64,000 nt of DNA, taken from Brienomyrus brachyistius (lineage: Eukaryota > Chordata > Actinopteri > Osteoglossiformes > Mormyridae). The position numbers and the translations under genes were made by a program. Under the pieces are notes generated by a model that saw nothing but the letters and a program-made list of their open reading frames with translations, ran no database searches and was not told where the DNA came from. Shown in pieces: positions 18,301-30,469 of the stretch (within the stretch, counting starts at the first letter, position 1; every line of letters starts with the position of its first letter). Where the stretch lies: contig NC_064539.1 in the NCBI RefSeq assembly GCF_023856365.1, positions 26,377,493 through 26,441,492 of the forward strand, in the 5' to 3' direction.

Positions 18301-21300
18301 TAAAACTTCTACCTTATAATAAAGGGAAAGAAAACTAAACTTACTCTTCAGTTTGATGATCTTCTATGAGCTCTATACCAAAGTTGTTTATGTGTCCAAA
18401 AATATTGCATGACATATACTGCAGTAAATACATTTTTTACTCTTCATAAGAAATGTTATTTTAATGTTACCTCAATGTTTATGAATTTTATGCATTTATT
18501 CAAATTAATACTTTTATTATCAAGCCTATTATTGCCTATCATAGCAAATAGGCAAACTAAAAAGGATGCTATCCGAACTCAAGTCCACCTTGCCTTATGC
18601 TGCAAATCAATAGTGTTCAAGCCCAATTGCTTCACAGACTGCCTGACCCAGCTCTCTCAGTTATACGTCACTTTCGATAAAAACATCTTAAGTAAATGTA
18701 AAATTTCTAATTTGTACATTTACGGAAATACTTTCCTCCCACTAAAAAGGAGTTAGGTTTTTTTTTTTTTAGTTTTAACAATGCTGCAATAAAAGACAAG
18801 AAAATTTCCATTTGCAGCTCCCGTTTGCTCCACTAGGTGGCACTGTTTCACAGCGCGTGCCTAGACAGATTTAGAAATGCTGTGTCACAAAGAGCAAATA
18901 CCTTTTCCATTTCAAGAAAGGATCGGACTCTGTCCATGAGCTCTGCCACCGCCGCCGAGTTCTTCAGCTTCTCCGTCGCTGCATCCTGCAGTTGTTTCCA
19001 CTCAGATGCCCCTGAAACAAAAGCAGGGCTACCAATGATATACATTTTGACAAAGACATGCATGATTAGTCAATGTCATAATTTTATACATGGTAACCGT
19101 GGAGGGGATTGCTTAAAACTATACAATATCGCATGGATGTAATACTGTAAGTAGGGTGGAGTGCAGTGGACAGCATTGTTGCCTCATGCAGTGTTGTGGG
19201 GTTTCCTCTGGGTCTGCAGGGACAAACAAACAGCCCACATTGCTGCGCCCTGCCAGCTCCCTGCCAGACAGTCTACATTTTAGCAAAAAACGTAGACTAT
19301 TTGGGGGTCTCCAAGGACCAGGTTGGGAAACACTGATCTAAGTTCCTCACCACAGTCCAAACTCATGCACTTAGGTGATCTGGCATCTCCAAGCTGCCTT
19401 AGTGTGCATCTGAATCGGACTGGAATCACATCCAACCTGTTCCCCTGCCATGTGCCTTGTGGTGCTTGGGATAGACTCACCCCCCCGTGAGTCTGAAGTG
19501 GATTAGTGGTTGGATGATGGCAGCATGAACATTGCACATAAATGCAACCTTGTTTTTTACAAATGGCAGTCTTGTATCCCATCTAAATATATACTCTGCT
19601 CATAAAAAATATCCTTATGCCAATAAATTGGACAGGGAAAGCCCCAACAAAGGCCGGCTTTAATGAGGTGAAACTGAAGCTCGCTTTCTGTCCTTTAAAG
19701 ATAGAACGGTAAGTATATTAGCCCCTATTACATGTCTGTATTTTCAAACAGGCCGTCAGCTTAAAGGATAGGAAGCTGATACACATCTGCTTTTATTTGC
19801 AATTCCAGAGTAAAAAAACTGGGAAAGAGAAGCTCTTTATGAACAAAAGGTGAGTAAAAAAAAAGAGAGAAAATGAGGAGAGATGACAGAGCAAAGAGTA
19901 TGAGGAGGATCCATAGTGCCAGCTTCCGTTTGTTCACCTCTATAGAGGAACTTCAGCGTCTCCCATAAACACAGGCAAAGCAGAGGGTCCTTCACCACTA
20001 GGCGAGATAGATGTCCAGGGAGGGGCACGTCCGTGCGGGGGGGCTCATCCAAGCCCCCATCCCACCTGGACAGCAGGCCTTGAATAGCGTCCTGGCAGCC
20101 GCAGCGGGACACTGGCCTGTCCCGGGATTGTGCCCCCAACAGCAGATGCCGAAAGTAAGGGCTGACAGAGCACAGCACCGCCGCATGCGCCCAGCCCAGC
20201 TCCTTTCCGGAATCACCGGCGTAAAAGGCTACGTCAGCGAACTGGACTCCGCGCTCCAGAAGCCACTGCAGATCCCGCGAGAAGCTAGACTCCTCCACTC
20301 GCACATTGGGTAGCCGGGCTAGACAACAGAAGATAGGAGAGAGTTCTGGGTTTGGGGCTGCCGATCATGTTACGCATTGATTTTCTAACCCCTATCGAAC
20401 TCCACTGACTCTCACCACAAACATTAATTCAGTAAAACAAACAGAATTTTCCAGGAAATAACATGTTGAATGCAAGAGGCTAGAGTTAGTAAGGCAGTCC
20501 CGATATGTGGGTGGGGTCACACTCTACCTGGCTGCTCCAGTTGTGGTGGGCGGGGCTCACTGACCCTGTGGCTCCGCCTCTTCTCTGGCCTCTGTTTTGC
20601 CTTCTGTTTCAGACACTGGACTATGAAGTACTCCAGCTAAACTCAGACACACGGAGGCTTACATTTAACAGGGCTGCTGCAACAGCTTGCAATACCACTG
20701 CACACATTAACTTATACTCAAGGTGGTCCATCTAGACATGCAATCAATCTCATTACTTTTCTTATGACCATTCTCAGTACCATATCTTCTAGTAGAGCTA
20801 CTGCTAACAACGTATACAATGATTAGGAGCACGGAACAATGTACAACTAGATATTGATAATTTGACAGCTGGCTAGAAGGTGTTTACTTGGGCCGGCAGC
20901 ATAGCATATCATCTAGGTAGGTTTCATTACTTGGTTTGAAAACTCAGACATACTTTGCTCATTTATAGCTCATTTAATGTCCATGCAGTCCTCCACAACT
21001 TCACCCATTACATCATTTCATGTTTTTACCATTAAAGAGGTTTATTTAGTCATTAGTTGGAACAGCGCAGTACATTGTAAAAATGAAAAAAACAGGCCAT
21101 TTCTATACCTATTAAACACTTAATTATTAATTACACCAGAGATCAACAGATGTCACAAAATGTACCCTAAACTTTGATGGAATTATCTAAATAGTATATA
21201 TTTAACATATACATATTTTAAATAACCTGCAAAGGAATAAGATTCATTAATTGGACAAAAGTATTGGGACACACCTCTTAATCACTGAATTTGGGTATTT

Positions 21301-24300
21301 CACAGGCTCAATCCCACAGGTGTATATAATCAAGTACCTACCTATGCAATCAGGTTTACAAACATTTGTGAAAGGATGGGTCCTTCTGAAGAGCTCAGCG
21401 AATTCATATATTGTCATAGGATGCCACCTATGCAATGAGTCATTTCTTCCCTGCTAGATATTCCACAGTCAACAGTAAGTGGGATTATTGCCAAAATGGA
21501 AGCATTTTCGAACAAAAGAAACTCAGCTATGAAGTGGCAGGCGACGTGAAGCAGGGTCACCGAGTGCTGAGGCACATAGTTTGTAAAAATCACCAGTGCT
21601 CTGTTGACTCATTACCTGCCTGCTTGCAATGTGCCAACTATAAGGTTTGGTGGATTAGGGATAATGGTGTGGGGTTGTTTTTCAATGGGTTGGGACAGGT
21701 CTCTAAGGTCCAGTGAAGGGATTTCTTAATGCCTCAGCACACCAAGACATTTTGGAGTTTGGTGAGAATGAACTTGACTGGCCCACATAGAGCCAAACCC
21801 CATCAAACACCTTTGGGATGGACTAGAATAGAGACTGCAAGCCAGGCCTCCACGTCCAACATCAGGGCCTGAATTCACAAATGCAAAATCTTGTGGAAAA
21901 CCCTCCTGGATGAGTGACAGCTGTTACAGCTGCAAAGCGGGGACCGACTCCATATCGATGCCTCTGGATTTAGAATGTGATGTCATAAAAGTTACTGCAA
22001 GTATGTTGGCCAGGTGTCCCAATAGTTTTGTCCATATAGTGTATTTGGATCTTTAAATTTATTCCGAACAAAACACTGTCTTCTCTGTGCAGTGTGTTGT
22101 TAACATAACATACTGAATATTACCCCAGAGTTTTCGGGGGCAAGGACATGTTGTGTAGTCCCAATTAATATCATACATCTATTTTAGTTATAGCTGTTGA
22201 ATGAGATGAAGATTCGGTACGTTTCACAGCAGAATGGCCACTGGGCGCATTTCCATACTCAGCTTCAATACACATGTGATTAATCAAGGCGGCTGTATTA
22301 CAGGAGTTATATTGAAAACTGAAAGGAGAAAACTGGATGGAAAAAATTAACTGGAGCAATGCTGACTGGGTCTGGAAGCCCGGTGGCCCATCTTATCCAG
22401 AAAGGGCCGGTGTGTATGTAGGTTTTCAATGCAGCTCTCTAATTAGATTACTAATTAGAGGACTGATTGGCTGAAGAGTCCTCACACCTGGGTTTGAACA
22501 GCTGACCTACAGGTTACCCCAGAAACCTGCACACGCACCGGCCCTTTGCAGATAAGACTGCCCACCGCTGCTATAAATCCATCATTTTTATTTTGAAAGC
22601 ATTTTAGTCAGAATGACCGGAAATAATCAATCAACCTATCCAGTGCTTAATTAGCAAGAACTAATTGCATGAAAAACCAGGTTCACAGCTTATAAGAGTG
22701 ATGTGTGACTTGTACGTTCCTCGTACAGATATATATTGTTTATTCCATCCTGAGCGATATTTCAGCTGGTGGATCAAAATTTGCTTACCACTTCAAAAGT
22801 TACATTAAACTGATCTACTTGGGATGCAGGGATTTGCGGAACGACCTTCAGGTGCCAGATAGTTACTGCACATTTACTGCTACAGCTTCTGGATCTACTT
22901 TTGTGCCTTTTTGTGCCTGAAAACACGGACGAACAAACTGAGAAATGCAGGCTCAGCCTGGACACTCACCACACCCCCAAAATAGCGTCCCACGAAGAAG
23001 TCGTTGAGCGAAGGCAGCTCAAGGTAGGTAGCCCCCAGATCTTGGGACAGCTGCAGGCCCTCGCTGTGTGGCACTGAACTACGCCAATCAGAGGCACACA
23101 GGGGGCATGTGCAAGGGGGGCTGTCCTCTAGGGTGGGGATACAGGAGAGAGAGCAGGGCTCACACATGCATCAATCAGCCATAACATTAAAACCACCTGC
23201 ATAATATTGCGTAGGTTCCCCTCGTGCTGCCTGACTCGTCTGAGCTCTGACCCGTCTAGACACGGACTCCAGGTGTCCTGTAGTGTCTGGCACCAAGATG
23301 TCAAAGTCAAAGAAAACTTTGTCATTCAGACCATACAATTGGAGAGTGTATAGTAGAACAAAATTACGTTTCTTCTGGCTCAATGTGCAAAACAAAACTA
23401 AATACTACAGGCTACACGCAATACAGATCTACACGGAGACTACTATTCAGGACAGAGGTAAACAGCAGATTCTTTAATTCCTGTAAGTTGCGAGGTGTGG
23501 TCTCCATGGATTGGACTTGTTTGTCCAGCACATCCCACAAATGCTCGATCAGATTGAGATCCGGGGAATGTGGAGGCCAATTCAACACCTTGAACTCTAC
23601 TTCATGTTCCTCAAATCATTCCTGAACAATTTTTGCAGTTACCTTGCTGAAAGGGGCCACTGCCCTCGGGGAAATACCTTTGCCATGAAGGGGTGTACTT
23701 GGTCTACAACAATTTTTAGGTAAGTGGTACGTCATGGTAACATCCACATGGATACCAGCACTCAAGGTTTTCAAGCAGAACATTGCCCCAAGCCACACAC
23801 TGCCTCCATCGCCTTGCCTTCTTCCCATAATGCATTCTGGTGCCAGCAGCAAGTAAAGAACAAGTGAAAAACACGTATGCCCCCAGCCATCCACATCTGT
23901 AACAGAATACATGACTCATCATCCCAGGCCACCTTATTCCATTGTTCTATGGTCCAGTTCTGACACTCACAAGGCCATTGTTGGTGCATTTGACGACGGA
24001 CAAGGGTCAGCATGGACCCTCGGACTGGTCTGCGGACATGCAGCCCCATACGCAGCAATGCACTGTGTGTTGTGACACCTTTCTATCATAACCATTAACT
24101 TTTTCATCAATTTGTGCTACAGTGGCTCTCCTGTGAAACCAGACCAGACGCTGCTTCCCACACATATCAGTGAGCCTTGGGTGCCCATGACCCCATCGCC
24201 AGTTCACCAGACGGGACTTCCTTGGACCACTTTTGGCAGGTACTGACCACTGCACACTGGAAATACCCCATAAAATCTGCTGTTTTGAAGAAAGTCTAAC

Positions 24301-27300
24301 CCAGTCATCTAGCCATCAGAACTTGGCTCTTGTCGGAGTCGTTTACATCCTTACACCTCCCCATTTCTCTTGCTACCAAGACATCAGCTTCAAGAACTGA
24401 CTGTTTGCTTCCCTAATATATAACAACACCCAGGTCGGGCGCCACCGTAATGAGATGATCAATGTTATTCACTTCACCTGTCAGTAGTCTTAATGTTATG
24501 GCTGATCGGCATATAAACATACCCGTACAGATGCATACATAATCCGACATCCTGGTACTAACACAAGCGATCAGAAAAGAGGAAATACCTTTCACTATCA
24601 GTCCGTAAAGAGAGAGACAGGCCAGTCAAAGCCAAGATATAGAATAAATCACAGCCTGTTAAAGTCCAGGAATGGTAGGAGGTGGCCTTCAGAACATAGA
24701 TTCATTACCAAGGGAAGATGACAGCTACAAACAGCGACAAATAGCTACAAAGTAACAACAGTGCTGTGTTTTTATTAAGCTCACACACCATTCAGACGGC
24801 ACGCGAAGCTGATCTGTCATCCGTTTCATGTCCATTGTTGGAAGCATATAGCTTTGTCAGCGTGACAAATGACAACCAACTATATCCATTTTTATTTATT
24901 ACAGGAACACACATATAAATAAATGGGAGATATCCCAGTGTTTATGAAGTATTTAATAGTCTCTGTTATGTTTCAGATTTTCCTGTTGCCTCTCCATTTA
25001 GACACAAACTGCCATATTTACCCCTCTGCTCCTTGTAGAACCAGTTGGGTGTAGCCTGAAAGCTCATTGTGCCATGGATCAGAAATACTTGCTTATGGCA
25101 GATATCGTCATTAAACATCCAATCAGGACCAGCGATCAACGTGAAATGGCCATTCTGGTTAATCCATATGATGGGAAGGCTTCTAAAATCTAAAACCTGA
25201 TGTATGGTGTTGATGACTGTGTTGACTGCACGTCTGACGGTGAGGGACAGCACGAGCAGAGCCGCCAGCAGTATTTCTAGTCCAGAGTCAAATTCCAGCT
25301 TTCACATTTGGTTGAAGTGCTCAGGCAAGACGCTTCAGCATTTAGATGTGCCGCAGGTTTCGCGATTGTGCGTCTGCCCCTCTGTCCTATTCCTGTGCCA
25401 TGATTTTCTGACTCTGAAACATCCTGTTCAGCGATTCTTCAAGTACCAGGTACAGTGAGAGCGTCACACGCCCCCAGGGCTTCTGCCATTCTTTCCGATT
25501 AACGGGAACTTTGATCAGGAGCTGCTTCTTCAAATCACTCGAGAGAGAGATCTGCTCCTGTTGCGGCACCTACTGACTGTATTTCTAGTGGCACGTTACC
25601 TGTAGGCACAGCAGTAACATTACACAAGAGGAAGAATGAGAGGCTTCTTGTAGCAGGTTTGTATCTGGTAAAATAAGGTGTCCAGATAGAAGACAATTAG
25701 ACCAGGGAAATTTACTATTTTCTAGACTGTTTAATTCCCATAGTTATTTTACGGCCAAAAAGAAAAAGAACAGACAGCAGGACCCTTCTGGAGGGGTTTT
25801 GGAAACACCTCATAGTTCTATAATTGAGGAGTAAAACTTAGTTTTTTATATATACTGTTAAGCTATAAAGAAATAATGTGCTTAATTATAACTAACCCTG
25901 AGCTTCTTTCAATTACAGCAGAATCTAGTTCCCTTGTGATTTTATTTAAATCTTGAAAAACATTTTTGCAATGATGATCGTGATTTGAAACATTAACATT
26001 TGAATACATTGATTTTGAAACAAAATCCCGAAAATAACATGTTTTGAGCTCATGCTACATGTAATATGGAAGGTCATGTTGTAGGTGACTGAAACGCCAG
26101 TATTTAGGCAAATGCGGCATTTTGTCCCAGTAGACACTGGTTATTTCATTACACATAAAATCATTATTTGTTTCTTCCATCAGCCAAGACAAATATGTGA
26201 AGCATACGGCACAGGAACAGAGAATATTTAATTTGAATAAATATTAAAACAGCTATAACATATTACTCACTTCACTGACATTTATGGTAACAAATCTAGC
26301 ATGCATGTCTTTCATCAGTATCGCGCAAAGGGCACAGCCTCATTTGTTTTAATAAAACATGCATAAATTGCAAGTAATGCTGCTGCACGAAATTAATTCA
26401 TTTTATTTAAGATACAAATCCTCAGATGAGCATCTTACATCCAGAGAAGAGCAAAAACAGATCGAGCCAAAGCACAGCGCAAAAGTCTCGGGCAGTCAAA
26501 GGAAATGTGTAATTACCTATTTATCTAGGTAGTAAGTGTATATTTGCTCAGAACAAAAAAAAACACAATTGAACATCAAAATATGGCAATTACAAGTAAC
26601 ACGATGAAAAACAAATAGGAATTTCTCCTTTACTCCAGACAATTACTGATATTTTGTTGAATGACTAGAAGAACATCACTTTGGCTCCTAAACTTCTCCT
26701 CAGGGGCACCTCAGCCATTCCATGTATTTGATAAATTTCACCACAAACGCAATTAATCAATTAATAACTTAATTAGTGAAATAATTCACTGAGGTACTGA
26801 TTAGCCAAACAATGGTGTGCCAGTAATTGAATCAAAAAATATACTGGGTGCTGGATGGTTGCTGTAAATACTGGCGTGACATTCAAAGAGGCTTTGAAAT
26901 GGTTAAGTTAACACACTGATAGACATAATGTCAGTTTTATGGCACCATGAAGACCATTTATACATCACTTCCTTTGACTGTCTAAGACTTTTGCATGAGT
27001 CTGTAGATCAACTAAGTAACAATGAGGTATTAGCAAATCGTCTTATAATAGGATCACCCTGCTTCACGTTCAGGCAAAGAAAGCAAACGGAAACTGATCG
27101 CAGCAGAGCACTTACCATTAAGGCGTGCGCCCACAGCCGCCACAACGACAGGGATGGCCCAGTGACGCAGCAGGGGGCGTATGCGTGGCCCATAAGTGTC
27201 TCGCAGCTGCTGGAAGGTGAGCTTGTCATTCACGGAGTACTTAATGACCAGAATGTCAGCCTGTTCCAGCAAACTCTGCGTGGTCACCCAGTTACTGTCA

Positions 27301-28057
27301 AGAAGATCCTAATTGAAGGGACAGAAGAGATAGAGATTTTACACTAGCAGCAATATCATGATTATTTGATCAACCAATCAGTTAATAAATCAATCAAATA
27401 ATGGTTTATTGTCCCCAAGACACAGGTTTCCTGCAACAGTCCAAAGACATGCAGTTAGGTTAACTGGTGTCTCTGAGTGTGTGATTGTGTGTGGGCATGC
27501 TTGTATGTGCCCATCCTTCTGCACCGTCAGGCCTCCCCGTGAATAATCGTTTAGAAGATGGATAGAATATTGGCTTAGCCTTCTTCCTGGTGGACTAAGT
27601 GAGTCACAAAGTGAGTGTTCTCTGCAAGCCTGACCCCTATTTCACCTTCAGCCATCGAGAGGGAGCAGCTGGGCCCTAGGTCACTCACCCAGCGGGGGCA
27701 ATCGTGCAGCACCACCCTGACATCACCCAGAACACGGGCCTGGTACTCGGCAAAGGCCGTGTTCAGTGTGTGGTGACATGGGGCGGCGATAGCCCCCTGG
27801 GGGGCGCCGTCCACCACGTCCCAGCGGCCCCTCATCACGCCCACCATGCCCCAGCCCAGGTAGCTCCAGAGCAGGCCACCCTGGCCGTGTCCTGGCTCCT
27901 CCTCCGTGGCCCCGTGACCTGGGCGCTCACACCCCAGGGCTACAATGTGGATAGACCTGAGCAATCGGCAGCAAGTGGAAGAAGCAGAAAGTCATGTGGT
28001 GAACATAACTGACTCACTGAAATGTGTGAGGAAATGTTTTAGATAGAAACAATATGT

Positions 28058-28112
<55 letters not shown>

Positions 28113-28571
28113 CTTTGTGTGTGCAAACAGGCAGTATTCATCACAAAAACATGTATAAATTGAAATAAGTTGGAGAAATAAAGTGATCGGCTGGATTTTA
28201 TCAGAGAATGAAAGCATAAAAGCAACATAAGGCGGTATTTTTGCAGTCAAGATGAAAAATAAACGCACTATGATGGGGAGAATAAAAAGTACAGTCTTTA
28301 TTCTGTTGCTAATTAACAATGCTTACCACGAAGACAAAGTGATGCATTATCACTGGCGGCAAGGTAAAAAAAACCGAGCGAATGACTCTAAAGTCATTGT
28401 TACTAGAATGGTAAAAGAAATATTAAATTCATATTGTTGCTTTATTTTACTATGTCATTTTATTAATTACACGTGGTGCAATAACGCGTGCAAGCGAAAC
28501 GAACAGATAAAAATATAGTACAATTTTACCATGATTTAATACTGGATATGAAACATAAGGGTAACTTACAT
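15386..28571 (-). CDS. rhobtb3: Rho-related BTB domain protein 3, complete, twelve exons
   Basis: Atypical Rho-family protein; family work describes ATP rather than GTP use, Golgi/endosome trafficking with Rab9, and a Cullin-3 link. Exons in transcript order: up to 28570 (carries only AT of the start codon), 27956-27689, 27308-27116, 23127-22970, 20636-20528, 20318-19938, 19011-18902, 18180-18078, 17800-17627, 17488-17322, 15982-15886, 15504-15386 (TGA). The parts sum to 1881 nt, 626 aa (human 611), with every phase consistent. Visible: start MSIHIVALG; degenerate GTPase-like domain with no Walker-type GKS; TCPLC block; PPQLEQP linker; BTB1 from FADVAFYAG; BTB2 from DVIFMVQG with PAHRAVLVARC; C-terminal prenylation box CSVM after basic residues. 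An antisense open frame at 27704-28012 is a shadow. Confidence 0.96.
16986..17215 (+). repeat. Interspersed repeat, probable SINE fragment
   Basis: Ends with tgaaccaaagaccttcccc and cccacagagccacatgctgc. Related endings occur at about 31190-31430 (ttaaaccagcgatcttctca) and 34755-34870 (tgaaccagtgaccttctgat), suggesting one dispersed family with three copies here. It sits in the rhobtb3 intron between exons 17322-17488 and 15886-15982. Confidence 0.6.
19150..19530 (+). repeat. Worn SINE-like fragments in a rhobtb3 intron
   Basis: Blocks gtggacagcattgttgcctc, ggggtttcctctgggtctg, cacagtccaaactcatgcac and ttaggtgatctggcatctcc follow the order of the SINE body. The copy is broken and lacks clear ends. 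Confidence 0.5.
21244..22041 (+). mobile_element. Degenerate Tc1/mariner transposon copy
   Basis: Terminal inverted repeats: left ttggacaaaagtattgggac and right gtcccaatagttttgtcca, the right end followed by TA. Internal transposase traces include gtgtggggttgtttttcaat (VWGCF region) and ccaaaccccatcaaacacc (LNPIEHL region), with deletions. Same family as 33028-34242. It lies in the rhobtb3 intron between exons 22970-23127 and 20528-20636. Confidence 0.88.
22376..22573. mobile_element. Palindromic MITE in a rhobtb3 intron
   Basis: Long terminal inverted repeats: left cccatcttatccagaaaggg then ccggtgtgtatgtaggttt; right aaacctgcacacgcaccgg then ccctttgcagataagactg. Non-coding, about 200 bp. 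A hAT-type origin is inferred; a target-site duplication was not resolved. Confidence 0.8.
23171..24513 (-). mobile_element. Second-family Tc1/mariner transposon, dead, with a nested insertion
   Basis: Terminal inverted repeats: left atcagccataacattaa and right ttaatgttatggctgat. Minus-strand frames hold transposase pieces (WDDESCILLQMW, near the Tc1 WSDE motif) broken by frameshifts. The segment at about 23300-23460 is foreign to the element. It is in rhobtb3 intron 3, and its left end lies about 43 bp from the acceptor of exon 22970-23127. Confidence 0.88.
23300..23460. mobile_element. LINE 3'-end fragment nested in the Tc1 copy
   Basis: Breaks the Tc1 sequence between ggcaccaagatgt and aaacagcagattctttaatt. 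Begins tcaaagaaaactttgtcatt, like the LINE 3' end at about 10510 (tcaagaaactttattgtcat). Exact junctions are approximate. Confidence 0.65.
24514..27115. other. rhobtb3 intron sequence, no other gene
   Basis: Remainder of the intron between exons 27116-27308 and 22970-23127. AT-rich with scattered short open frames in both directions that show no recognisable domain or conserved splice-bounded exon. Confidence 0.5.
28058..28113 (+). repeat. (GATA)n microsatellite
   Basis: About 13-14 copies of gata/taga in the first intron of rhobtb3. Confidence 0.97.
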
Positions 28572-28980
28572 GGTCACCCCGCCTCGACTCTTTTGAAGAA
28601 ATCCTCGCAAACACGTACCCCAGTGCTAAGATTTCACATTTAGTCTGCGGAGAAATGGTTTTTTTCCCCCGCAGTGAAGGTCGGGATTTTTAATCCCGCA
28701 TATCAGTGATTTCAAGAACGGAATGAAAACAGAAGAGTTTTGTTTTCTTCTGCCCTTGTTATTGTCGTTCATTCATAAACAGCCCAGTTTAAAGCGTCCT
28801 GTCCGCAATGGAGCCGCAGCTCAGACCGTAAAAACACAACAGCAAAGAAAGAAAGGAGCAAAGCGAGCCCGCACCGCTTAGCAGGACACTGCGCTTAAAG
28901 CAGCCTAAGTTTAAGGAGCGAAACGGGAGCGGAACGCAAGAATAAACAGTACGGGATCTTCGGCAACACACCCCGCATCA
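28570..28980 (-). promoter_or_regulatory. rhobtb3 first exon and probable promoter
   Basis: On the minus strand the exon ends ggggtgaccAT followed by a strong donor gtaagt (intron starts at 28569). The AT joins the G at 27956 to make the start codon in an ACCATG context. The transcription start is unknown. Sequence up to about 28980 is more CG-rich than its surroundings, consistent with 5' UTR and promoter. Confidence 0.65.
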
Positions 28981-28995
28981 TAGTCCATCTTTAAA

Positions 28996-29003
28996 TGACG
29001 TCA
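28996..29003 (+). promoter_or_regulatory. CRE palindrome TGACGTCA upstream of rhobtb3
   Basis: Perfect CREB/ATF consensus about 425 bp upstream of the first-exon donor. A second identical site lies at 29825-29832. Function inferred. Confidence 0.4.
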
Positions 29004-29824
29004 TTGAGAGAGAAAAGAAGAAGATCATCAGGTAGAAACATAAGAGGAGCTGAGAGAGTGAAGGGATCTTGTTGGTGGGAGGATCGAGGGTCCTGACTCA
29101 GCAAGAGCGGGGATCCGACGCGGCAATTACAACAGCAGGGCTCTCAGCTACACACTGCCGTATACTTATGTTAACACTCCCGAAAACAGCATTTTCAGCC
29201 TTTTGGGTTAATTATTGTTAATTCTGGCAATCCAGTTGAGCGAATTGGCATGGGAGGAGTTTTGCTGTATGGTTCGGAATACTAATACTGGGCTATAATG
29301 AGGATCCAGTATCACACAACCCAAAAAAGGCAGACAAACAAAAAAGTATTTCTAATCAAAGCGATGTACTGTATAGGCTGTAGTTACGATATTATACGAC
29401 GAGCATTGTTTTAAGCATGATTTGACTATCATCTTTGTGAAACATAGCCTAGTAATTGGAAAAAAATGGATTTATAAAAATATTCTTAATACCAAAGTAA
29501 ATAAATAAATTATCAGCACAGAATAGTTGCACGTGTTCAAAAGAGGTTATTTCGGGTGAAACCGAAAACAATGCTGATATTTAGCCAAAGGTCGGTAATG
29601 TCCCGAATCGCAGGTACCACCGTATACATTTTTCTACGACGCTGAACTCGTTTTTCGCCACGAATATATTGATTCAAACCTTTCACTCGAAACAAAGAAT
29701 AACAATGAATCTGTTGTTCAAGATGGTGAAATAGGCTTTAAGCCTAATGGGTTGAAGGCGATATGGAAGAAGATGAAATAAAAACTACACAACGTTGACC
29801 TAGAGATTATTATTATAATTACAG

Positions 29825-29832
29825 TGACGTCA
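29825..29832 (+). promoter_or_regulatory. Second CRE palindrome upstream of rhobtb3
   Basis: TGACGTCA followed by cacacctg, about 1.25 kb upstream of the rhobtb3 start. Distal position makes function uncertain. Confidence 0.25.
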
Positions 29833-30110
29833 CACACCTGACAGTCTACAAGATAGACAAAAACATTTGCATTGTCCCTGGGAAAAAAACGGCTGTAGAT
29901 CTTAAAAAAAATCGTAAAGTGCAACCAACAGACGTACACAGCTCCTTCTCCATTTCGAGTGGTGAACCATGTCACAAAGGTCTCTGGGTTTAAACATGCA
30001 TTAGGCACCGTTCAAAGAGTCATCATGTACATGCACACAGTTGATGTATGATGAAATAACACCTTTCGCTGATGATTTGTTTGATTTTTTTCTGTTATGT
30101 TTCAGAGTTG

Positions 30111-30461
30111 GGGTGGCATGGTGGTGCAGTGGTTAGCACTGTTGCCTCACACCTCTAGGACCCAGAGTCTCCGCCTGGGTTACATGTGTGTGGAATTTGC
30201 ATGTTCTCCCCATGTTGTCGTGGGGTTTCCTCCGGGTACTCCGGTTTCCCCCCACAGTCCAAAAACATGCTGAGGCTAATTGGACTTGCTAAATTGCCCG
30301 TAGGAAGGCATATGTGAGTGAATGGTGTGTGAGTGTGCCCTGCGATGGGCTGGCCCCCCATCCTGGGTTGTTCCCTGCCTCGTGCCCATTGCTTCCGGGA
30401 TAGGCTCCAGACCCCCCGCGACCCAGTAGGATAAGTGGTTTGGAAAATGGATGGATGGATG
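30111..30461 (+). mobile_element. Full-length tRNA-derived SINE, plus orientation
   Basis: Starts gggtggcatggtggtgcagt, continues ggttagcactgttgcctcac, and ends aaaatggatggatggatg. Flanks share ttcag(ag)ttg on both sides, an imperfect target-site duplication. The B-box region is rearranged relative to the copy at 3307-3676. Confidence 0.88.
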
Positions 30462-30469
30462 TTTCAGTT

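Noticed and set aside
27704..28012. Plus-strand open frame of 102 codons
   Set aside because: Antisense to the rhobtb3 exon 27689-27956, which has clear family identity and splice sites.
28058..28113. Regular repeats considered as a CRISPR array
   Set aside because: It is a plain GATA microsatellite without spacers in a vertebrate intron.
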